64,000 nucleotides of DNA from Alteromonas gilva (GTDB lineage Bacteria > Pseudomonadota > Gammaproteobacteria > Enterobacterales > Alteromonadaceae): assembly GCF_028595265.1 (NCBI RefSeq), contig NZ_JAQQXP010000001.1, positions 2,790,001-2,854,000 of the forward strand. The letters run 5' to 3'. Position 1 is the stretch's first letter, and each line of letters opens with the position of its first letter. Under the pieces are notes generated by a model. That model worked only from the letters and a program-made list of their open reading frames with translations. It was not told the DNA's origin and made no database searches. Position numbers and translations under genes: made by a program. Positions 1 to 9,823 of the stretch are shown here, one piece after another.

Positions 1-9
1 CTATGACCC

Positions 10-35
10 GGCCCTGCGTTTTACGGGGCCCTTTT
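10..35 (+). terminator. Probable intrinsic terminator of an upstream gene
   Basis: A GC-rich hairpin pairs GGCCC (10-14) with GGGCC (26-30), with an inner CG pair and a two-base bulge, and is followed by CTTTT. It probably ends a gene lying to the left of the window. The stem is imperfect, so confidence is moderate. Confidence 0.45.
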
Positions 36-62
36 GCCTTAACCGGCGTTTGATAATTTGTA

Positions 63-1808
63 TTGGTGATCGTATTGATTTCTACCAAAGATGTACTTTA
101 TTGGCTCCTGGGCCTGCTCAAAGCCTATACCTGGCAAGCTGTTGGCGCATTACTGGCGCTGATTGTCGCCGCCTCAGCCTGGCTATTGCTTGGCCAGGGG
201 ATAAAGCTGACTGTTGATGAGGGGCTCAATGCCGGCAACATCGCCAGGCTTGACGCGGCAATCGGTTGGGTAATTGCGTTTGCAGTACTCGGTTGCCTTG
301 CTACCTATTTTCGGTTTTATTTGATGACCTGGCTTGGCGAGCGGGTCAGCGCGGATATTCGTATTCAGGTTTACCGGCATCTGCTCACCCTGCCACCGGC
401 CTTTTTTGCCGACACCCGTACGGGTGAGGTGATCTCGCGTTTTACCAATGACACCAGCGTAATACAAACTGTAGTCGGCATGAGTTTGTCGATGGCGCTG
501 CGCTCGGTAGTGGGATTTGTCGGCGCGTTGATTCTGATGTTGTTTACCAGTCCTTTACTGACCCTGTGTGTGCTGCTGGCAGTGCCGTTTATACTGGTAC
601 CACTTAAACTCATCGCCCCCAAAGTGCGTCATTTTTCACGTCAGAGTCAGGATCGTATTGCCGATATGGGTTCACAAATCGATGAAACCCTGCATGAAAT
701 TATGATTGTACAGGCGTTTAATGCGGTCAGTGCTGAACAACAAAAATTTAGCGAAAAAGTCATGGCCGCGCTGCAGGCGGCCTCGCACCGAATACACTAC
801 CGCTCCATGCTGATTGGCGTCATCATGCTGGTCAGCATGCTGTCGGTTATCGGCATTGGCTGGTTAGGCATTCGTCAGGTAATGAGCGATGACATCACTG
901 CTGGCCAGTTGTCAGCATTTTTATTCTATGCGGTATTAGCGGGCAGTAGTATTGCCACGATCAGTGAAGTGTTAGGCGAGATCCAGCGCGGTGTCGGGGC
1001 CAGTGAACGGCTGTTAGAACTACTGGCCACCAAACCAGACAATAATGGCGGTACGAAACACATAGCGGTATTCACCGCGCCACCGGGGATTCGCTTCGAT
1101 GACGTGACGTTTAACTATGCCCAGAGCAGTTCGCTGTTTGAGCGATTTAACCTGCAGATTCAGCCAGGAGAGTGCGTTGCACTGGTTGGCCCAAGCGGCG
1201 CCGGCAAATCCTCTTTATTTCAGTTGCTACAGCATTTTTACCCCATTGACGACGGTAAAATATGGATCGGTGAACACGATATCAGCACCCTGACCCTGGA
1301 TAGTCTGCGTCAGCAAATCGCGCTGGTGCCGCAGGAGCCGGTTATCTTTGCCAGCACGGTGATGGACAATATCCGCTATGGACGCCCCGGCGCCACGCAA
1401 GCGGAGGTTATCGACGCGGCGCAACAAGCGTTTGCCGATGACTTTATCCAGGAACTCTCTGCAGGCTATCACACCGAGCTCGGTGAACGCGGGGTTAAGC
1501 TTTCAGGCGGACAACGTCAGCGTATCGCGATTGCGCGGGCCATCTTAGCCGACCGCCCCATTCTACTACTTGACGAAGCCACCAGCGCCCTTGATGCGGT
1601 CAGTGAACACAAAGTACAAATTGCCTTAAAACACCTTATGAGAGGGCGCACGACGCTAATCATTGCCCATCGCCTGGCAACCGTTCAAATGTGCGATCGT
1701 ATTGTTGTAATGGAGCATGGTCAGGTGCGTGCCACCGGCAAACATGCCGAGTTAATTAAAATCGACACCTTGTATCAGGAGTACGCCGAGTTGCAGCTGC
1801 TACCCTAG
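63..1808 (+). CDS. ABC exporter, fused membrane and ATPase domains (MsbA/LmrA type)
   Basis: A half-transporter of 581 residues that works as a homodimer in the inner membrane to export a lipid or hydrophobic compound. Residues about 15-310 hold a six-helix ABC membrane domain. The ATPase domain follows, with Walker A GPSGAGKS at about 376-383, the signature LSGGQRQR, Walker B ILLLDEATSALD and the H-loop histidine in IIAHRLATV. All catalytic motifs are intact. The start is uncertain: TTG at 63, GTG at 66 and TTG at 75 are all possible. No partner gene sits beside it; the RND genes begin 108 bases downstream and are probably separate. The substrate cannot be told from sequence. It could be a second MsbA-like lipid exporter or a multidrug exporter. 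Confidence 0.9.
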   Translation: MVIVLISTKDVLYWLLGLLKAYTWQAVGALLALIVAASAWLLLGQGIKLTVDEGLNAGNIARLDAAIGWVIAFAVLGCLATYFRFYLMTWLGERVSADIRIQVYRHLLTLPPAFFADTRTGEVISRFTNDTSVIQTVVGMSLSMALRSVVGFVGALILMLFTSPLLTLCVLLAVPFILVPLKLIAPKVRHFSRQSQDRIADMGSQIDETLHEIMIVQAFNAVSAEQQKFSEKVMAALQAASHRIHYRSMLIGVIMLVSMLSVIGIGWLGIRQVMSDDITAGQLSAFLFYAVLAGSSIATISEVLGEIQRGVGASERLLELLATKPDNNGGTKHIAVFTAPPGIRFDDVTFNYAQSSSLFERFNLQIQPGECVALVGPSGAGKSSLFQLLQHFYPIDDGKIWIGEHDISTLTLDSLRQQIALVPQEPVIFASTVMDNIRYGRPGATQAEVIDAAQQAFADDFIQELSAGYHTELGERGVKLSGGQRQRIAIARAILADRPILLLDEATSALDAVSEHKVQIALKHLMRGRTTLIIAHRLATVQMCDRIVVMEHGQVRATGKHAELIKIDTLYQEYAELQLLP

Positions 1809-1916
1809 CCCCATTCAGAACGTTAAGAGATAATAAGTAATATTAACATAAAAATAAAATGCTCCCTCAGTCGGTTTATCACGTAGCAGTACTGAAAGTG
1901 ACATTATGGAATTAAA

Positions 1917-2972
1917 ATGCTTAAGACGATCAGAACAATAATTTGTATCAGCGCCCTGGCTCAGGCAGCGCTAATTTCACCGGCTACGCTTGCGCAGAGC
2001 TGGCGTGGCGACAGTGGGCCTAAACTAGTTGTGCTTAACCAAATTGAGTTTGTCAATGAGCAAAAAACCGTCGAAGCAGTAGGCACAGCGGAGGCCGTTA
2101 AATCGGTGACATTATACCCCGCGGTAGGTGACAGAGTGACAGCCGTTAACTTTAAACCTGGTCAAAAAGTGCAACAAGGGGACGTACTTGTTGAGCTTGA
2201 TGATCGTCGCCAGTTAGTCGCAGTGCGCCGCGCTGAGTTGCAATTAGAAGAAACAGAGCGCGCCCTGAAACGTTTGCTCGACAGCCGTGGTATGGGTGCC
2301 GTCGCGGAGAGCGAAATAGACGCTGCCCGAACCCTTCGTGACCTCGCCAAAGTCACCCTCGATGAAGCCAAGGCCGACCTTGAGGACCGCCACATCACAG
2401 CGCCCTTCTCCGGCTACGTGGGCCTTACCGATGTTGAAGTCGGCGATCGCATTACCACTACCACGGTAATCACCACCATCGACGATCGCAGCGAACTGTT
2501 TGTTAATTTTCGGGCGCCGGAATCAGCGGTCACACTACTGTTTTCAGAAAAAGAAGTGACCCTGCAGCCCTGGTCGTCGCGGGAAGTATCATTGACTGCC
2601 GATATTGCCCAGCTTGATTCCCGCATTAACGATACGGATCGCACCATGTCTGCCAGAGCCTTACTGGATAACGCGCAGGATCAGTATCGCCCGGGCATGA
2701 GCTTCAGAGTTAAAATTAATTTACAAGGGGATCGCTATGCTGCGATACCCGAAGCAGCCTTGCTGTGGGGCGCCACCGGTGCCTATATTTACAAAGCCGT
2801 GGATGGCAAGGCGCAGCGTGTTGACGTAAGCGTGCATCAGCGCTTACGAGGCACAATTTTGGTCAACGGTAATTTATCCAGCGGCGATTTACTGGTTGCA
2901 GAAGGCATTCAGTCGCTGCGTGAAGGTCAGGAAATCACCACGTCATTAGCGCGGAGAGCGCCAAATGAGTAA
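1917..2972 (+). CDS. RND efflux periplasmic adaptor subunit (membrane fusion protein)
   Basis: 351 residues. An N-terminal signal peptide with a likely cut near residues 25-27 (ATLAQS) sends it to the periplasm. The lipoyl/barrel-sandwich half-motifs flank a short helical hairpin (about residues 95-160, with the typical EIDAARTLRDLAK-like helix), followed by beta-barrel and membrane-proximal domains. Adaptors of this HlyD/MdtA kind join an RND pump to an outer-membrane channel. Its stop TAA overlaps the start of the pump gene by 8 bases, so the two are translated together. No outer-membrane channel gene is next to it, so the pair likely uses a TolC-type protein encoded elsewhere. Confidence 0.92.
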   Translation: MLKTIRTIICISALAQAALISPATLAQSWRGDSGPKLVVLNQIEFVNEQKTVEAVGTAEAVKSVTLYPAVGDRVTAVNFKPGQKVQQGDVLVELDDRRQLVAVRRAELQLEETERALKRLLDSRGMGAVAESEIDAARTLRDLAKVTLDEAKADLEDRHITAPFSGYVGLTDVEVGDRITTTTVITTIDDRSELFVNFRAPESAVTLLFSEKEVTLQPWSSREVSLTADIAQLDSRINDTDRTMSARALLDNAQDQYRPGMSFRVKINLQGDRYAAIPEAALLWGATGAYIYKAVDGKAQRVDVSVHQRLRGTILVNGNLSSGDLLVAEGIQSLREGQEITTSLARRAPNE

Positions 2973-5900
2973 CCTTGCCGACAATCACAATGACTTACCG
3001 TCATTATCGATTCGCCGACCAGTACTGATAATTGTACTTAATTTACTGATTGCCATCGCAGGTTATGCTGCACTCAATGGCCTTGAGGTGCGCGAATTAC
3101 CCGACGTTGATACCCCCACGATAACTGTGAGTGCACGTTATCCTAATGCCTCTCCCGAAACCGTTGATGCAGAAGTCACCGCAGCGCTCGAGGGCGCCGT
3201 AGCGCGCGTCAGCGGGGTAAAAAACATCTATGCACAAAGTGAAGAAAACTCCGCCCGGGTGCGGGTAGAATTCCGCCCGGGCATTGATCTGGACGCTGCG
3301 GCTAATGAAACCCGCGAATCGGTTAGTCGTGTGCAGCGCGCGTTGCCAGACGAGGTAGAACAAGTCTCCATCATAAAAGCCGATAACGATGCTCAGGCGG
3401 TGGTGAGTTTAGCCGTGTCCAGCGACACTCTGGATCAGGAAACGCTCACCGAGCGCGTCGATACGGATCTAGCGCCATTATTTTTGAGTATTCCCGGCGT
3501 CGCGGATGTTAGCATGAATGGCGACCGCCAGCGGGTATTGCGGGTTAGTGTGGATCCCCTGCGGCTTACCAGCTTTGGGCTATCCATGACCGATGTGGCT
3601 AATGTACTGCGCACTGCCCCCTTTGATGTGCCGGCCGGCAGTATTCAGTCGAGCGACCAAATGCTGATTGTGCGCGCCGATGCCACCTCGCTGTCGGCTG
3701 AAGATGTTAAGGATATTGTCATCAATGGCGACACTAAAATAGGCGACATCGCCAGTGTCTACTTTGGCCCCGCAGATTCGACCAGCGCCGTGCGACTGGA
3801 CGGCAAGCCAGTAATCGGTTTAGGGGTAATTCGCCAGGCCAGCTCTAACACCATAGAAATTTCAGATGAAATTCTCGCGCTGGTAGATACCTTTGAAGAT
3901 CGATTCCCCGATATGAACATCCAGGTGACCTCCGACGATGCCGAATTTATTCGTGACTCGGTAGAAGAAGTGGCTTTTTCACTTGGTCTGACAATTATAC
4001 TGGTTGTCTTTACCCTGCTCTTTTTTATTGGCTCCTGGCGCGCCACTATTGTCCCTGCCTTGTCGATTCCGGTGTCACTGGTCGGTGCGTTAGCCATTAT
4101 CTGGCTGCTGGGTTTTTCTATCAACATACTGACGTTGCTGGCACTGGTGCTTGCCACTGGTATGATTGTCGATGACGCCATCGTCGTTTCAGAAAATATT
4201 CAGCGCCGGCGCGCAATGGGCTTGGGCGCCAGAGCCGCTGCGGTCATCGGCACGCGCGAGGTCTTTTTTGCGGTAATAGCGACCACCGCAGTACTGGCCT
4301 CGGTGTTTATTCCGATCGCCTTTTTGCCATCTACGGCCGGCCGTCTGTTCAGGGAATTTGGTGGCGTACTGGCCGGCTCGGTGATTATTTCATCATTTGT
4401 GGCCTTATCACTGGTGCCGGCCCTCACAGCCCGGTTACCAATAAAAAGTAAGACAGCGGGCAAGCGCGGCCTGTTTGATGCCACTTTAGGCCGTTTTGGT
4501 AACTGTTGTTTGAGTTTTTATCGCACCACTTTACTGTGGTCACTGAAATATGCGTGGCTGGTACTGGTCTTGTGTCTGCTTGCCGCAGGCGGCGCCTATC
4601 TCACCTCTCAACATATCGAGAACGAATTACTGCCCAGTGAAGACCGTGGCACGGTGCGCATTTTTGCCCGCGGCCCTGACGGTGTTGGCCTGAATTTTAT
4701 GGACCGTCAGGCGATGAAAATGGAAAGCCTGCTGATGCCCTATGTGGAAAGCGATACCATTGAATCGATTTATACCGTTGTAGGAAGCTGGGATCCTAAC
4801 ATTGTCTTTATTACCGCCGATCTGAAGCATTGGGACGAGCGTGATAAGTCGCTCCAGGACATCATCGGTGAAATCCGCCCTGCACTACAATCGGTGCCTG
4901 GTGCACCGGGTAATGCATTTGGCGGTAACAGCTTAAACCTGCGTGGTCGCGGTGGTGGCCTTGAATTAGCGCTAACCGGCGACACCTATGAGCGCATATT
5001 TGACGCGGCGGTTCAATATTCGGCGGTGATAGAAGAACGTATGCCGGAGCTTGGCAACCCGCGTATAAGCTACGAACCGACCCAGCCGCAGTTGCGGGTG
5101 AATATCGATCGCCGCCGCGCCGACGAACTGGGCGTGCCGCTTGACGATATTTCATCAACCTTGCGCGCTGCCATTGGTGGCAACGACGTGGTGGATTTAA
5201 ATATCGGCGATCAGGCAATCCCCATTATTTTACAAACCAACGATCGCAATACAGCGGATCCGCGGGATTTAACCAACCTGTTTGTTAAATCAGACAACGG
5301 TAGTTTGATTCCGCTATCCAGTGTTGCCTACATTACCGAGGAAGGTGTGGCGGCTGAACTTGAGCGTCAGGCTCAGCGCCGGGCCATAAAAATCGAGATG
5401 AATCTGCCTGAGGGCGTTCTCATTAGTGATGCCGTGGATCAGCTGCGCGCCATCGGCAGCGAAACGCTCCCTGATGGGATTGGTTTAATCTTCCTGGGCG
5501 AAGCGCAAACCTTTGAAGAAACCTCACAGCAGGTCGCCCTGACTTACATACTGGCCTTTGTAATTGTATTTTTAGTGCTCGCGGCGCAGTTTGAGAATGT
5601 GAACAGTGCCATTGTGGTAATGCTGACAGTGCCCTTTGGTATTGCTGCTGCCATATATGCGCTGTATCTCACTAACACATCTATAAACGTATACTCGCAA
5701 ATTGGTCTGGTAATGCTCATCGGCCTGCTGGCTAAAAACGCCATATTACTGGTGGAATTTGCCGATCAGCTGCGTGACCGCGGCTATGAAGTGTTTGATG
5801 CCATCGTTGAGGCCGGGAAAGTGCGTTTACGGCCCATTATGATGACACTAGTATCAACCATTTTAGGTGGTTTGCCGCTTATCCTGTCGACCGGGGCTGG

Positions 5901-6072
5901 TGCCGAAGCCCGCAACGCCATTGGCTGGGTAGTCTTTGGTGGCCTTGGCCTGGCGGTGGTCTTTACCCTCTACCTGACACCGGTGATTTATTTAGGCCTG
6001 GCGCGCTTTACCAAACCACGCGCCGACGAAACCCGCCAGTTGGAAAAAGAGCTCGATACCGCACAAATCTAG
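2965..6072 (+). CDS. RND efflux pump permease subunit (AcrB/HAE1 or MdtB-like)
   Basis: 1035 residues, the usual length for an AcrB-type proton-driven pump. It has an N-terminal transmembrane helix, two large periplasmic loops (about residues 40-335 and 560-870) and two blocks of transmembrane helices. The proton-relay pair DD at 403-404 in TM4 (MIVDDAIVV) matches the Asp407/Asp408 pair of AcrB, so it is likely active. The gene overlaps the adaptor by 8 bases. The short and acidic C-terminus and the small periplasmic loops suit the drug/detergent efflux branch rather than the heavy-metal branch. Substrate is unknown. Confidence 0.93.
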   Translation: MSNLADNHNDLPSLSIRRPVLIIVLNLLIAIAGYAALNGLEVRELPDVDTPTITVSARYPNASPETVDAEVTAALEGAVARVSGVKNIYAQSEENSARVRVEFRPGIDLDAAANETRESVSRVQRALPDEVEQVSIIKADNDAQAVVSLAVSSDTLDQETLTERVDTDLAPLFLSIPGVADVSMNGDRQRVLRVSVDPLRLTSFGLSMTDVANVLRTAPFDVPAGSIQSSDQMLIVRADATSLSAEDVKDIVINGDTKIGDIASVYFGPADSTSAVRLDGKPVIGLGVIRQASSNTIEISDEILALVDTFEDRFPDMNIQVTSDDAEFIRDSVEEVAFSLGLTIILVVFTLLFFIGSWRATIVPALSIPVSLVGALAIIWLLGFSINILTLLALVLATGMIVDDAIVVSENIQRRRAMGLGARAAAVIGTREVFFAVIATTAVLASVFIPIAFLPSTAGRLFREFGGVLAGSVIISSFVALSLVPALTARLPIKSKTAGKRGLFDATLGRFGNCCLSFYRTTLLWSLKYAWLVLVLCLLAAGGAYLTSQHIENELLPSEDRGTVRIFARGPDGVGLNFMDRQAMKMESLLMPYVESDTIESIYTVVGSWDPNIVFITADLKHWDERDKSLQDIIGEIRPALQSVPGAPGNAFGGNSLNLRGRGGGLELALTGDTYERIFDAAVQYSAVIEERMPELGNPRISYEPTQPQLRVNIDRRRADELGVPLDDISSTLRAAIGGNDVVDLNIGDQAIPIILQTNDRNTADPRDLTNLFVKSDNGSLIPLSSVAYITEEGVAAELERQAQRRAIKIEMNLPEGVLISDAVDQLRAIGSETLPDGIGLIFLGEAQTFEETSQQVALTYILAFVIVFLVLAAQFENVNSAIVVMLTVPFGIAAAIYALYLTNTSINVYSQIGLVMLIGLLAKNAILLVEFADQLRDRGYEVFDAIVEAGKVRLRPIMMTLVSTILGGLPLILSTGAGAEARNAIGWVVFGGLGLAVVFTLYLTPVIYLGLARFTKPRADETRQLEKELDTAQI

Positions 6073-6087
6073 CCCTGTGGGCGCACT

Positions 6088-6128
6088 AAAACAAGCCGCG
6101 AATAACGTCAGTTACTCGCGGCTTGTTT
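6088..6128. terminator. Bidirectional terminator between convergent genes
   Basis: A long hairpin with an 18-base stem and a four-base GTCA loop (left arm 6089-6106, right arm 6111-6128) holds one A-C mismatch. A run of A precedes it and TTTATTT follows it. It can end transcription of the RND genes from the left and of the hydrolase from the right. It lies over the stop codon of the hydrolase gene. Confidence 0.85.
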
Positions 6129-7292
6129 ATTTAAAAAGGCCACAGCCTCTCTCACCATGATGTCAAAATAAGGGTTATAGGTAAGCCGGGCATATACTTT
6201 GTTTTCTTCTGTGTAGCCCCAGGGACCATACCAGACCGTCTCTCCTGCTTCACAGCGTGCGGTTTTCTCATCAGACTGGCCATTGTCACAAATACGTAGC
6301 GTGCCATCGATGCCATACAGCGGATTACCCGGACTAAACAGCACACTCATATGCGACGCCGCACTAATACGCTGTGCCGGAATCGTCATCGATAGTACCT
6401 TTGCCCCTGCTGGCGCCTGTGCCCCGTTTCCTAGCCACAGTAATGCATTATCCGGATGTTTAAACCGGCGCTGATAGAGCCTGCCCACCTCACGGACATC
6501 CACCACGCTATCTCCCTCGGGTATTACCATAAACACAGGTTGTGACAGGGGCTTCGCTGCCAGAGTCTGTGACACCGCATCAACGCTGTGTTGATAGGCA
6601 GCAAAGCCTTGCATGGCGACCGAATTATAGCGCGTTGGATTATCTTCAGGCTCGAGGTTAGGCCAGCGATAGACTGAGGTCATATACGGGGCCAGCCAGG
6701 TCACTCCAAAGTTCGGCTCAAAGGCCGGTGAAAATAACAGTAAGCCACTAATGGCCGGTCGCTCGCTGGCCGCCACGACAGCAATATGGGTTCCGGTTGA
6801 AAAGCCGCCTAAAAACAACCTGTTCACCTGTTGTGAAAACGCATCAATATGGTATTCGGCGGTATCTTGCCAGGCAGAATAACTGGCATTGAGCATATCG
6901 CCTGGCTTAGAGCCGTGACCTGGCAACAAGACCGTGCGTACCCAGAACCCATGCTGGCAAAGCCGTTCGCCGACATCGCTGAAAAAGTAAGGTGAATCCC
7001 CCAGTCCATGCACAAAAAGAACCCCTGTTTTGTTACCTACGCCACATTCAAACGGGGTATTGAGTGTCACTTCCCACTTGGCATTATTCCCCACGCTGAC
7101 ACGATGCTCAGCCAGCCACTGAGCAACTGCATGCTGATAACGGGTAAACGGTGACACTGTGGTGGGCAGAGGGGTTACAGAAGCAACAAAGCGTGGCTGC
7201 ATAGTCTGCTGACAGCTGGTAAGCACCAGCATGCTAAGGACAATAGCAGATAAAATTACCAAAGGGAGCGGTGAGAAAATGCGGATCGACAT
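6108..7292 (-). CDS. Alpha/beta hydrolase lipoprotein (esterase/lipase-like)
   Basis: 394 residues. The N-terminus has a hydrophobic stretch ending in a lipobox, LTSC with Cys27, so it is probably a lipoprotein anchored in the envelope. The fold signatures of an alpha/beta hydrolase are present: the oxyanion strand VLFVHGLGDS (about 91-100) and the nucleophile elbow GFSTG with Ser165. A candidate acid is in the PEGDSVVDV segment and a candidate histidine in ISAASHMSVL. It resembles serine-aminopeptidase/monoacylglycerol-lipase proteins, with a long insertion near the C-terminus. The gene stands alone between a shared terminator and the TerB-like gene. Substrate is unknown. Confidence 0.8.
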   Translation of the reverse strand: MSIRIFSPLPLVILSAIVLSMLVLTSCQQTMQPRFVASVTPLPTTVSPFTRYQHAVAQWLAEHRVSVGNNAKWEVTLNTPFECGVGNKTGVLFVHGLGDSPYFFSDVGERLCQHGFWVRTVLLPGHGSKPGDMLNASYSAWQDTAEYHIDAFSQQVNRLFLGGFSTGTHIAVVAASERPAISGLLLFSPAFEPNFGVTWLAPYMTSVYRWPNLEPEDNPTRYNSVAMQGFAAYQHSVDAVSQTLAAKPLSQPVFMVIPEGDSVVDVREVGRLYQRRFKHPDNALLWLGNGAQAPAGAKVLSMTIPAQRISAASHMSVLFSPGNPLYGIDGTLRICDNGQSDEKTARCEAGETVWYGPWGYTEENKVYARLTYNPYFDIMVREAVAFLNKQAASN

Positions 7293-7436
7293 GCAGCATT
7301 AAAGACCAATAACTTACGACGTGTTATGACCCTAACGGCTACCATACAATAATGCAAGACGCAGAGCAGCGCGAACCGGCTGACCGGCACGCGCGTTGTT
7401 CAGATCCCATACCCGGGCGCGACTGCCCGGGCTGTA

Positions 7437-7835
7437 TCAGGCCGCGGGGATTTCCAGAGCACTGGTCGTGAGCGCCCGGGCAAGTACCTTATGAGTAAGT
7501 AAACTGAGTAACTCTGTTTCTTCGTCGCTGCGCTCGCCATCGATGCCTGACATGGCCATGGCCACTTCCAGCGCGCGATTCGCATCAAAAGAGAGTTCAC
7601 CTTGCAGACTACGCAAAATGTCCGCGGCATCCCCTGTATCTAAAGCCGTGCGTGTTTGGTGGATAACGTCATTAACGAACGCTTCGCGGCAAATTGGACT
7701 GTCCCACTCCAACGACTCCACGAGCTCTTCAAGGTAGTCCTGCTCACTCAGTAAAATCCTGCGATCGACCTGATAAAAAAGGACCGCCAGCTTAATTAGC
7801 GCCTGATTAAATAATTGTTCTTCGGATAAATGCAT
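7437..7835 (-). CDS. TerB-like small helical acidic protein
   Basis: 132 residues, acidic, predicted all-helical. The repeated pattern of an EF-hand-like acidic helix pair (VDRRILLSEQDYLEEL near the N-terminus and SGIDGERSDEETELLSLL near the C-terminus) is typical of TerB-like domains, which are found in tellurite resistance loci and in many stress proteins. A good ribosome site AGGAG lies 6 bases before the ATG. It starts 135 bases after the condensin-like operon on the same strand, so it may be co-transcribed with it. The family call rests on pattern only; function is not known. Confidence 0.6.
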   Translation of the reverse strand: MHLSEEQLFNQALIKLAVLFYQVDRRILLSEQDYLEELVESLEWDSPICREAFVNDVIHQTRTALDTGDAADILRSLQGELSFDANRALEVAMAMSGIDGERSDEETELLSLLTHKVLARALTTSALEIPAA

Positions 7836-7970
7836 AACAGCTCCTGTTTACTTATACCAGCATCCCGCCAGTTACCACTTAACAGATAATACCTTATTAT
7901 GTTACGCAATTGTAAATAAAAAGTTTAAATAAATATTTATTATGCCGGTATCGCTTAAAGAACCGGCAAC

Positions 7971-9191
7971 TTATCGCAACCCAAGTGTAACGTCGTGAAT
8001 AATAAAATTACCGGTATAATACTCATCAGGATGACCAACCGGATCAATGGCGAAGAAATGTTTATCGTCATCATCCAGCGCCTGATAGCCGCCTATTACC
8101 TGATACAACCACACCTCAGGATCAAACTCTAATTGTCTGGCACTAAAATAATCGAGCGCCGACAATGCCTGGCCGTTGTCGATCACTTCACAGAAATAGG
8201 CATCGACCTCGGCCTGCAGCGGATCGAGTGCTAAATCCACCGCCTGTTGCTCGTTCACCTCAATGCTTGAAGGTTTGGCTTGTTTATTGTCTGCCGGTTT
8301 GCGCCGGTAAACAGAGCTGAGAGAGGCAACAATTTGCTGTAATTCTTGCTCATGGGATACCTGATTCACATCGATACTGGCCGGCTTCAGCATGGCATCA
8401 GACTGATTAAACAATATTGGCACCTGGGTCAGGTTGGGGTAATTACCCGGTACAAAATCAGGGTGGTGCTCCATATGCAATAAAAAGCCTTTAAGCAGTC
8501 GGGTGCGGCCCTGAAACTCCCGAAAACGACCCAGTAAGTCCAGCAGGCGCGCCTGGGCAACCGAGAGTTCCTGGGTGGCTTTAGAAAAGTTTTGTTGGAG
8601 CGCAACCACTAATAAATGGCGTAGCTCGCGGTTACTGCCGGCAATTTCGCTCAGTTCATCGAACCTGAAACACTCAAGTTGTTTTAATAACTCTGACACC
8701 TGTCCCTGCGCCAGTTCATTCTCACGTATTTTGGCATCAACCGATGACACATAGCCAAACTCATTGTTAATCCGGCTAAACATTACCCTGACACTATTCG
8801 CCAGCGACTCGGTGAGTTGATACACATGCTCGGTAAGATCTGTCATATAGGCATGCGCTTCGTTAAAGCGATTGTAATGCAAGGCCTCTTTGTAGTGCTC
8901 AGCAATAGTTTTTAAGCTTGCCAGCGCCGTGCCAATGTTGGCGTCAATATTACGGTTACGTTCATCCTGCAGGCCATTCTCCAGCAAATTACGCACGGCA
9001 CTTTTGAGCCGCAGCGCACTTTGTGGGTCAGGCCGCCATAAAATCCCCAACTGGGTCAGTTGCTCGAGTATTTTGCGGCTGAAATTGGCCTCCTCCACGG
9101 AGCCATTCACATAGGCATGCATAATAAGATCGCTATGCCGTCCGAGCGCATTTAAAAAGCGATTACCGGCTTGGATCAGCGCCTGGCTCAT
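7971..9191 (-). CDS. Kleisin-like subunit of MksBEF/Jet-type condensin (MksF/JetA-like)
   Basis: 406 residues. The N-terminal ~70 residues look like a winged helix (FSRKILEQLTQLGIL, then SALRLKSAVRNLL). Long amphipathic helices follow to about residue 245, then a linker with low conservation (about 250-325), then a small C-terminal domain. This layout is that of bacterial kleisins such as MksF and JetA, which bridge the head domains of an SMC dimer. Its ATG overlaps the stop of the kite gene (ATGA). The position, last of three coupled genes after the SMC and kite genes, strongly supports the role. In the usual Mks/Jet order the kleisin gene comes first, so this operon is reversed. Some databases may give this family misleading names. 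Confidence 0.65.
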   Translation of the reverse strand: MSQALIQAGNRFLNALGRHSDLIMHAYVNGSVEEANFSRKILEQLTQLGILWRPDPQSALRLKSAVRNLLENGLQDERNRNIDANIGTALASLKTIAEHYKEALHYNRFNEAHAYMTDLTEHVYQLTESLANSVRVMFSRINNEFGYVSSVDAKIRENELAQGQVSELLKQLECFRFDELSEIAGSNRELRHLLVVALQQNFSKATQELSVAQARLLDLLGRFREFQGRTRLLKGFLLHMEHHPDFVPGNYPNLTQVPILFNQSDAMLKPASIDVNQVSHEQELQQIVASLSSVYRRKPADNKQAKPSSIEVNEQQAVDLALDPLQAEVDAYFCEVIDNGQALSALDYFSARQLEFDPEVWLYQVIGGYQALDDDDKHFFAIDPVGHPDEYYTGNFIIHDVTLGLR

Positions 9192-9823
9192 AACAGGTTA
9201 CCTTGCTGAATTGCCGCTTCTGCTTGTTCCGACAGTGACAACGACTCGGTTTCATCAATAAACCGTATCACTTCAAACAGGTGCTCAACTTTACCGGTTG
9301 CCAGGTAAATTTGTTTTTCTGGGTTAGGCTTTATTAAGTAGCCTAAATCCGTGAGTTTTTTAAATACCTGCTTTAATTGTCCGTCGAGGTTAACACTGGT
9401 AGAGCCAAACAAACGATAGCGGGAAATTTTTTCCAGTTGCTCACTGTAAGCGGGGGTATCTTCTATCACGCTTTGCAACTCATTTAAGCGAATAGCATTG
9501 CCCATAGTAAGCGGCATATCCGACTCACTGGCTTGCTGCACTAACAACAACCATTCAACCAGCGGTACCAGGCTCGAGGTGGTTTCCTGAAACTGTTGCT
9601 GGAGAATTTTGCGTTCGTCTTCGCCGAGGGTTAAATAGGCGGCAAAAAACACCTCGCCCTCGCCGGTGGTCGACAATGTGCGGTTTAGCAGATTTAAGTG
9701 CGGCTCGAGCTTAGTGGCGTTATCGCGGCTTTTTAAAAACCGCCAGCTGTCTTCGTCACTGACCTGACAAATAAACTGGCCATTAAGTAAGGCGCTGAGT
9801 ACTTTACCTTGTTCTGTCATCAT
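9188..9823 (-). CDS. Kite-like subunit of MksBEF/Jet-type condensin (MksE/JetB-like)
   Basis: 211 residues, close to the usual MksE size. Two winged-helix segments are likely; the second one contains LTDLGYLIKPNPEKQIYLA (about 156-174), the typical wing region. Proteins of this kind (MksE, MukE, JetB) bind the kleisin as dimers and modulate the SMC ATPase. Its ATG sits inside the stop of the SMC gene (ATGA overlap of 4 bases), and its own stop overlaps the kleisin start in the same way, so all three proteins are probably made in set ratios. Confidence 0.7.
   Translation of the reverse strand: MMTEQGKVLSALLNGQFICQVSDEDSWRFLKSRDNATKLEPHLNLLNRTLSTTGEGEVFFAAYLTLGEDERKILQQQFQETTSSLVPLVEWLLLVQQASESDMPLTMGNAIRLNELQSVIEDTPAYSEQLEKISRYRLFGSTSVNLDGQLKQVFKKLTDLGYLIKPNPEKQIYLATGKVEHLFEVIRFIDETESLSLSEQAEAAIQQGNLL

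Noticed and set aside
3759..4484. Long antisense frames inside the RND pump gene
   Set aside because: They are shadows of the pump's biased codon use and have no start signals or family features.
7412..7431. GC-rich perfect hairpin after the TerB-like gene
   Set aside because: A stem CCCGGGC/GCCCGGG is clear, but no T tract follows on the minus strand, so an intrinsic terminator was not called.
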